Of a DNA stretch of 10,134 nt, positions 6,977 to 10,134 are shown piece after piece. The notes under the pieces were generated by a model. The model ran no database searches, was not told the origin of the DNA, and saw only the letters and a program-made list of their open reading frames with translations. This DNA comes from RGIG995 sp045652445 (GTDB lineage Bacteria; Bacillota; Clostridia; Oscillospirales; UBA644): NCBI GenBank assembly GCA_045652445.1, contig JAZRUJ010000027.1, positions 1-10,134 of the forward strand, in the 5' to 3' direction. How positions within the stretch are numbered: the stretch's first letter is position 1; every line of letters begins with the position of its first letter. Made by a program: the position numbers and the translations under genes.

Positions 6977-8082
6977 ATCGGGCGATTGTGCGGCAAAATT
7001 TTGCATTCTGCGTTCTGTTTTTAATGGGAGCAAATTTGTTGATCGGCAGTAGTTATCGGGCAAAGCAAGACACCTGGATTTCCATGTTGGTCGCATCGGG
7101 ACTTACTCTCGTTTTGGCTTGGATTGTGTACCGTATTTCCAGGCTTTATCCCGGAAAAGATATTTTTGACCTTCTTAAACTTTGTCCAAAATTCCTCTCC
7201 GTTCCGTTGGTTTTCATTGTTGCTTATTATTGTTTTGAACAGGCGGCAATGACCTTGCGGGTTTATACAGGATTCGTTCACATTGTATCTTTGCCTAATA
7301 CGGGAATTATAATTTTACCGATCTTAACGGGACTTGTTGTTCTATTTTTAATTAATAGGGAAGACCGAATGCTCTTTCGTTTTTCCTACATGACGGCTAT
7401 TCCCATTGTGTTTATCATCCTTCTCTTGGTTGTTTTTCTCTTTCCCATGTTTCGATTGGAACATCTTTTTCCTGTTTTTTACGATAACACGAAAGAGGTT
7501 TTACTTTGTTCTGTAGAAAATTTCTCTTTTCCTTTCGGAAATATATTTTTACTTTTGGGGATTGCTTTTTTTCCGGGGAATTTAAAAAAGGAGAGAGCTG
7601 CCTGGCTTTGGATTGCAGTGATTTCGGGTGTTCTTTCTTTGATTGTAGTTTTACAAAATATTCTTCTTTTAGGAGGCGAATTATCCCACTTTTTGGATTT
7701 TCCTTACAATTATGCCGCCTCTCTTGTTAACGTAGGAGATTTCTTTTCCCGGATTGAGGTCTTCTCGTCTCTGTTCTTCTTTTTATCGGCGATTGTCCGT
7801 ACGGCATATTTCGTTCGCCTTACCCTTCGCGGAATACAAAGCCTTTGTCCCGTATCCATTAAGTCGGTATCCTTTCCGGTGGTTTCTTTGTTGTGTTTTT
7901 ATACGGTAATTGCCTTTGACAATACCAATTCTGTGTTTAATTATTTGAAGGTGTTTCCGTATTTTGCCCTCCCTTTGCAGATAGGATTACCCATCTTTCT
8001 TTTATGGTTTTGTTATAAAAAGAACAGGGAAAACCTACATTGTTATCTGAAAAGCAAAAAAATAACAAATCGCGTTTTGTAA
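6973..8082 (+). CDS. GerB family spore germination protein (B subunit, APC-type transporter fold)
   Basis: A 369-residue protein with about ten predicted membrane helices, the usual length and topology of GerB/GerKB B subunits, which share the amino acid-polyamine-organocation fold and bind germinant in the spore inner membrane. The N-terminus NRAIVRQNFAFCVLFLMGANLLIG followed by KQDTWISML corresponds to the family's first helix and the conserved DxW element before helix 2 (fragments quoted are split by SSYRA). The start is placed at GTG 6973: it overlaps the stop of the preceding gene (GTGA), puts the first helix at the family-typical distance, and avoids an upstream extension of 29 residues that overlaps the D gene and lacks an RBS. 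The Shine-Dalgarno match is weak (AAAGG at 6955-6959, 13 nt away), so expression probably depends on coupling. Last gene of the operon; no clear terminator follows before the tRNA promoter. Confidence 0.93.
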   Translation: MNRAIVRQNFAFCVLFLMGANLLIGSSYRAKQDTWISMLVASGLTLVLAWIVYRISRLYPGKDIFDLLKLCPKFLSVPLVFIVAYYCFEQAAMTLRVYTGFVHIVSLPNTGIIILPILTGLVVLFLINREDRMLFRFSYMTAIPIVFIILLLVVFLFPMFRLEHLFPVFYDNTKEVLLCSVENFSFPFGNIFLLLGIAFFPGNLKKERAAWLWIAVISGVLSLIVVLQNILLLGGELSHFLDFPYNYAASLVNVGDFFSRIEVFSSLFFFLSAIVRTAYFVRLTLRGIQSLCPVSIKSVSFPVVSLLCFYTVIAFDNTNSVFNYLKVFPYFALPLQIGLPIFLLWFCYKKNRENLHCYLKSKKITNRVL

Positions 8083-8128
8083 AAGATTTTTTCGTTGAAA
8101 AGTTTACAAAAATGACATTAAAAACGGC

Positions 8129-8157
8129 TTGACAATCCTTGGAAAATATGATATAAT
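8129..8157 (+). promoter_or_regulatory. Consensus sigma-A promoter of the tRNA-Leu gene
   Basis: A perfect TTGACA (8129-8134), 17-nt spacer and perfect TATAAT (8152-8157), with an extended -10 TGA directly before. Predicted start near 8164, about 14 nt before the tRNA. The -10 region lies within an imperfect palindrome (CCTTGG 8137-8142 and CCAAGG 8160-8165). Confidence 0.95.
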
Positions 8158-8177
8158 ATCCAAGGTAAATTTCCTAT

Positions 8178-8264
8178 GCGGGTATGGCGGAATTGGCAGA
8201 CGCGTTAGATTCAGGTTCTAATGGTCGCAAGGCTGTGCAGGTTCAAGTCCTGTTACCCGCACCA
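8178..8264 (+). tRNA. tRNA-Leu (anticodon CAG)
   Basis: An 87-nt cloverleaf including an encoded CCA. Acceptor arm GCGGGTA (8178-8184) pairs with TACCCGC (8254-8260); discriminator A8261, CCA 8262-8264. Anticodon stem TTAGA (8205-8209) and TCTAA (8217-8221) enclose TTCAGGT with anticodon CAG at 8212-8214, reading CUG. A long variable arm (about 8222-8236) is typical of class II leucine tRNAs. T arm GCAGG (8237-8241), loop TTCAAGT, CCTGT (8249-8253). It decodes CTG, a codon heavily used in the adjacent ppdK and malic enzyme genes. Confidence 0.98.
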
Positions 8265-8299
8265 AAAAACTCTCGTTCTATTGAACGAGAGTTTTTTTA
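8265..8299 (+). terminator. Rho-independent terminator of the tRNA-Leu gene
   Basis: Immediately after CCA, the arm CTCTCGTTC (8270-8278) pairs perfectly with GAACGAGAG (8283-8291) around TATT. The stem is extended by A/T pairs, and the 3' side runs into seven Ts (8292-8298). The tRNA is therefore a single-gene transcript. Confidence 0.95.
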
Positions 8300-8300
8300 T

Positions 8301-8471
8301 CCAAGCCGACAGGCTTGGTATATCATCACGACGCAGTCGTGTATATCATCGCCGAAGGCGTATATCATCACACGAAGTGTGTATTTATGTCGGCTTGATG
8401 ATATACAACTTCTTTCGAAGTTGATGATATGCAATTCCTGCGGAATTGATGATATACAATGCTTCGCATTG
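8301..8471. repeat. Mirror-arranged array of mini-hairpins joined by a conserved 9-mer
   Basis: Seven short hairpins with unrelated but self-complementary stems. Left half: CCAAGCC/GGCTTGG (8301-8318, loop GACA), CACGAC/GTCGTG (8327-8341, loop GCA), CGCC/GGCG (8350-8360, loop GAA), CACAC/GTGTG (8369-8381, loop GAA). Right half: CAACTTC/GAAGTTG (8406-8423, loop TTTC), CAATTCC/GGAATTG (8432-8448, loop TGC), CAATGC/GCATTG (8457-8471, loop TTC). The linker TATATCATC occurs at 8319, 8342 and 8361. Its reverse complement GATGATATA occurs at 8397 and 8448, with a one-base variant at 8423. The two halves can thus also pair with each other in nested fashion, giving a branched cruciform. No protein is credible here: short open frames through it only read the repeats. 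It resembles composite intergenic palindromes such as BIMEs in plan; I cannot name the family. Confidence 0.9.
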
Positions 8472-8497
8472 ATTTAGTTGTATTTTTATGCTATAAT
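8469..8497 (+). promoter_or_regulatory. Promoter of the small lipoprotein gene, -35 box within the hairpin element edge
   Basis: TTGATT (8469-8474), a 17-nt spacer and a perfect TATAAT (8492-8497), preceded by extended -10 TGC. The first three bases of the -35 box are the end of the last hairpin stem (GCATTG) of the repeat element. The predicted start at about 8504 leaves a leader of roughly 13 nt beginning at the Shine-Dalgarno sequence. Confidence 0.75.
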
Positions 8498-8516
8498 ACA
8501 CACAGGCGGTGATTTT

Positions 8517-8918
8517 ATGAAAAGAATATTTGCTTTATTGCTTTGCTTGACTTTATCTTTTATACTTTCGGCTTGCGGTGTTTCTTCGTTTGATGACTGC
8601 AAGGAGGATAGAGAGAAAGTTGTAGACCTCATACTTGATGAAAGTGTTGAAATTGCAGAAAATGGTTTGGTTACATTACCAGATGAATTTAAAAACCTTT
8701 CAGATACGGGAGAGTGTTTAATAGTCGAGTTTCAAGACCAAAGTGCAATATATTTTTTTGAATTTCGTGGAATTTTAGGTGAGTCGAGAGGTTATGTGTA
8801 TGTTACCGACCAAATCGATTGGAAAGATTACGTCAACGAAGATAAATATACAGGTACACAAGATTGGATAGACATTGAAGAAATTGAAACAAATTGGTAT
8901 TCTGTTAAAACAGAATAA
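8517..8918 (+). CDS. Small predicted lipoprotein of unknown function
   Basis: A 133-residue protein that I do not recognise. Residues 1-19 (MKR plus hydrophobic core) form a signal peptide ending in the lipobox LSAC, so Cys20 should be lipidated and the mature protein of about 114 residues anchored on the outer face of the membrane. The mature part is acidic, with a second Cys shortly after the anchor (DDCKEDREK), a helix-like segment to about residue 50, then alternating hydrophobic stretches (ECLIVEF, IYFFEFRG, RGYVYVTD) suggesting a small beta-rich domain, and an acidic, Trp-containing tail. The start ATG 8517 has AGGCGGTGA at 8504-8512. The longer in-frame reading from 8478 would begin upstream of the -10 box and is rejected. 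Base composition is clearly more AT-rich than in its neighbours and codon use differs, so recent acquisition is possible. It stands alone with its own promoter and terminator. Confidence 0.85.
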   Translation: MKRIFALLLCLTLSFILSACGVSSFDDCKEDREKVVDLILDESVEIAENGLVTLPDEFKNLSDTGECLIVEFQDQSAIYFFEFRGILGESRGYVYVTDQIDWKDYVNEDKYTGTQDWIDIEEIETNWYSVKTE

Positions 8919-8995
8919 AATATAATAAAATTATAAGAAAATCCCCAGTTTTCAGGCACGTTTTATTCGTGTCATTAAGTTCAAAACTCCCAAAT

Positions 8996-9052
8996 AAAAG
9001 CACGATGGTTTTGATACCATTGTGCTTTTTATTTTGATGTCATCGTGCTTTT
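8996..9052 (+). terminator. Terminator of the lipoprotein gene with duplicated 3' arm
   Basis: The arm AAAAGCACGATG (8996-9007) pairs with CCATTGTGCTTTT (9017-9029; one G-T wobble), followed by TTTTTATTTT, a normal terminator. The same 5' arm also pairs perfectly over 12 bp with CATCGTGCTTTT (9041-9052), followed by GTTTT. The two structures are mutually exclusive. The preceding 77 bp (8919-8995) is AT-rich with only a weak imperfect hairpin (AGTTTT 8947-8952 with AAAACT 8983-8988). Confidence 0.8.
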
Positions 9053-9059
9053 GTTTTAC

Positions 9060-9091
9060 AAAAAAACCACCAGCAGTGCTGGTGGTTTTTT
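9060..9091 (-). terminator. Rho-independent terminator of the malic enzyme gene
   Basis: ACCACCAGC (9066-9074) pairs perfectly with GCTGGTGGT (9078-9086) around a 3-nt loop. It is flanked by an A-run (9060-9066) and a T-run (9086-9091), so it works in either direction. On the - strand it lies 14 bp after the malic enzyme stop and ends in seven Us; on the + strand it can back up the lipoprotein terminator. Confidence 0.92.
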
Positions 9092-9104
9092 ATCTAATTA
9101 CAGA

Positions 9105-10134
9105 TTAGATACGGGCAACGCCGGTCTTCTTGGCGGCTTCGATAACTGCTTTTGCAACAACTTCGGCAACGCGTTTATCCAAAGCGGGAGAGATGATATT
9201 TTCTTCGTTCAGGTCTTCGTCGGAAATCAGAGAAGCCAGAGCATAAGAGGTGGCAACCTTCATTTCTTCATTGATGCAGGATGCACGGCAGTCCAAGGCA
9301 CCGCGGAAAATACCGGGGAATGCAAGAACGTTGTTGATTTGGTTGGGGAAGTCGGAACGACCGGTCCCAACCACTCTTGCACCGGCGGCTTTTGCCTTAT
9401 CGGGCATAATTTCGGGAGTGGGGTTTGCCATGGGGAAGACGATTGCGTCTTTCGCCATAGATTGAACCCTTTCTTCGCTGACAATGTTGGGAGCAGAAAC
9501 GCCGATAAAGACATCTGCACCCTTCATCGCATCTGCCAAGTTGCCCATCTTGTGTTCCAAGTTGGTAACTTCAGCGATTTCAGCGTGAGCTTCGTTTAAT
9601 TCGGGCATACCTTTGCAGATGATACCGAAGCGGTCCACCATGGTCAGGTTCTTAACACCCATGTTCATCAGGTGTTTGCCAATAGCAATTCCGGCAGAAC
9701 CGGCACCGTTAATAACAACTTTAATATTAGCGATGTCTTTTTTGACTACGCGGAGAGCGTTCAGAAGTGCTGCCGCAACAACGATGGCAGTACCGTGTTG
9801 GTCATCGTGGAAGATGGGAATATCGCAGATTTCCTTCAATCTCTTTTCAACTTCAAAGCAACGGGGAGCAGAGATATCTTCCAGGTTGATGCCACCGAAA
9901 GAACCTGCGAGCAGCTGGACAGTCTTGACGATTTCGTCAACGTCCTTGGAACGAACACAGAGCGGGAATGCATCGACGCCGCCGAATGCCTTAAACAGAA
10001 CGCACTTGCCTTCCATAACCGGCATACCTGCTTCCGGACCGATATCGCCCAGACCCAGAACAGCGGTACCGTCGGTAACGACAGCAACCAGGTTGCCACG
10101 GCGGGTATACTTATAGCTCAGATCAACATCTTCG
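9105..10134 (-). CDS. Malic enzyme (oxaloacetate-decarboxylating malate dehydrogenase), 5' end outside window
   Basis: It catalyses oxidative decarboxylation of malate to pyruvate and CO2 with NAD(P)+ and a divalent metal. The frame is open to the window edge: 36 residues precede the first internal Met at 10025, giving 342 visible residues of an enzyme usually about 390-400 long in short bacterial forms. Motifs (fragment numbering): YTRRGNLVAVVTDGTAVLGLG (9-29, split by the edge of the domain), LFKAFGG with the catalytic Lys at about 48, INLEDI with metal-binding Glu/Asp (85-86), FHDDQHGTA (108-116), the Rossmann turn GAGSAG (143-148) followed by TMVDRFG, SAPNIVS, and ANPTPEI. No C-terminal phosphotransacetylase domain is present, unlike MaeB-type long enzymes. 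The Asp after the second Rossmann strand does not by itself settle NAD versus NADP. Codon use is biased like ppdK, suggesting high expression. Its own terminator follows. Confidence 0.96.
   Translation of the reverse strand, partial: EDVDLSYKYTRRGNLVAVVTDGTAVLGLGDIGPEAGMPVMEGKCVLFKAFGGVDAFPLCVRSKDVDEIVKTVQLLAGSFGGINLEDISAPRCFEVEKRLKEICDIPIFHDDQHGTAIVVAAALLNALRVVKKDIANIKVVINGAGSAGIAIGKHLMNMGVKNLTMVDRFGIICKGMPELNEAHAEIAEVTNLEHKMGNLADAMKGADVFIGVSAPNIVSEERVQSMAKDAIVFPMANPTPEIMPDKAKAAGARVVGTGRSDFPNQINNVLAFPGIFRGALDCRASCINEEMKVATSYALASLISDEDLNEENIISPALDKRVAEVVAKAVIEAAKKTGVARI

Noticed and set aside
8079..8107. Terminator after the ger operon (GTAAA ... TTTAC)
   Set aside because: Only a 5-bp A/T stem with mismatches and no clean T-run. 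Read-through into the tRNA region cannot be excluded, but no terminator can be supported.
8301..8471. CRISPR array
   Set aside because: The recurring unit is only 9 bp, the intervening sequences are palindromes of 10-18 bp, orientation inverts halfway, and no cas genes are near.
8184..8477. Open frame beginning MAELADALDSGSNG through the tRNA and repeat region
   Set aside because: Its first 28 codons are the tRNA-Leu sequence read as protein, a well-known false annotation, and the rest reads the terminator and hairpin repeats. No RBS is present.
8178..8918. Integrative element inserted at the tRNA-Leu 3' end
   Set aside because: No integrase gene and no direct repeat of the tRNA 3' end was seen downstream in the window; the tRNA is followed by its own terminator.
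9045..9599. 184-residue + strand open frame, and another at 9613-10116, opposite the malic enzyme gene
   Set aside because: Both are antisense to a clear malic enzyme reading frame with all motifs intact. They reflect the codon bias of that gene.

Overview
The window looks like a chromosomal segment of an endospore-forming Firmicute of the class Clostridia, probably an anaerobic gut-type lineage. The reasons are a complete GerA-type spore germinant receptor operon, a YtvI-like permease, a pyruvate phosphate dikinase (PPDK) rather than only a pyruvate kinase, moderate-to-low GC, strong AGGAGG-type ribosome binding sites and CCA-encoding tRNA. Genus cannot be fixed from the sequence alone.

Layout. 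(1) Positions 1-1543: the C-terminal part of PPDK on the + strand, with the strongly biased codon use of a highly expressed gene, closed by a GC-rich terminator. (2) Positions 1616-4103: a sigma-A-type promoter and a three-gene unit encoding a DUF218/YdcF-family membrane protein, a YtvI/AI-2E-family permease and a small flavin reductase-like protein, closed by a terminator. (3) Positions 4080-8082: a germinant receptor operon in the order A (GerA family), C (Ger(x)C lipoprotein), D (69-residue two-helix membrane protein) and B (GerB family transporter-like subunit). The genes are spaced by 1 bp or overlap by 3-4 bp. A sigma-G-like promoter sits on the terminator of the unit before it, with its -35 box in the terminator loop. 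(4) Positions 8129-8299: a near-perfect consensus promoter, tRNA-Leu(CAG) and a terminator. (5) Positions 8301-8471: an unusual intergenic element made of seven small hairpins with different stems, joined by a conserved 9-mer (TATATCATC). The 9-mer is in one orientation in the left half and inverted in the right half, so the whole element can fold into a branched cruciform. (6) Positions 8469-9052: a small AT-rich lipoprotein gene of unknown function. The -35 box of its promoter is supplied by the edge of the hairpin element, and it ends in a terminator with a duplicated 3' arm. (7) Positions 9060-10134: a malic enzyme gene on the - strand, 5' end outside the window, with its own terminator.

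How the parts relate. PPDK (pyruvate/PEP interconversion) and malic enzyme (malate to pyruvate) are two pyruvate-node enzymes at the window edges, pointing towards each other. The central ger operon is a spore-specific module whose products would assemble in the spore inner membrane. The DUF218/YtvI/flavin reductase unit has no clear joint pathway, although YtvI homologues are sporulation-associated. The hairpin element (8301-8471) is the part of the window least explained by known gene content and the best candidate for something undescribed.
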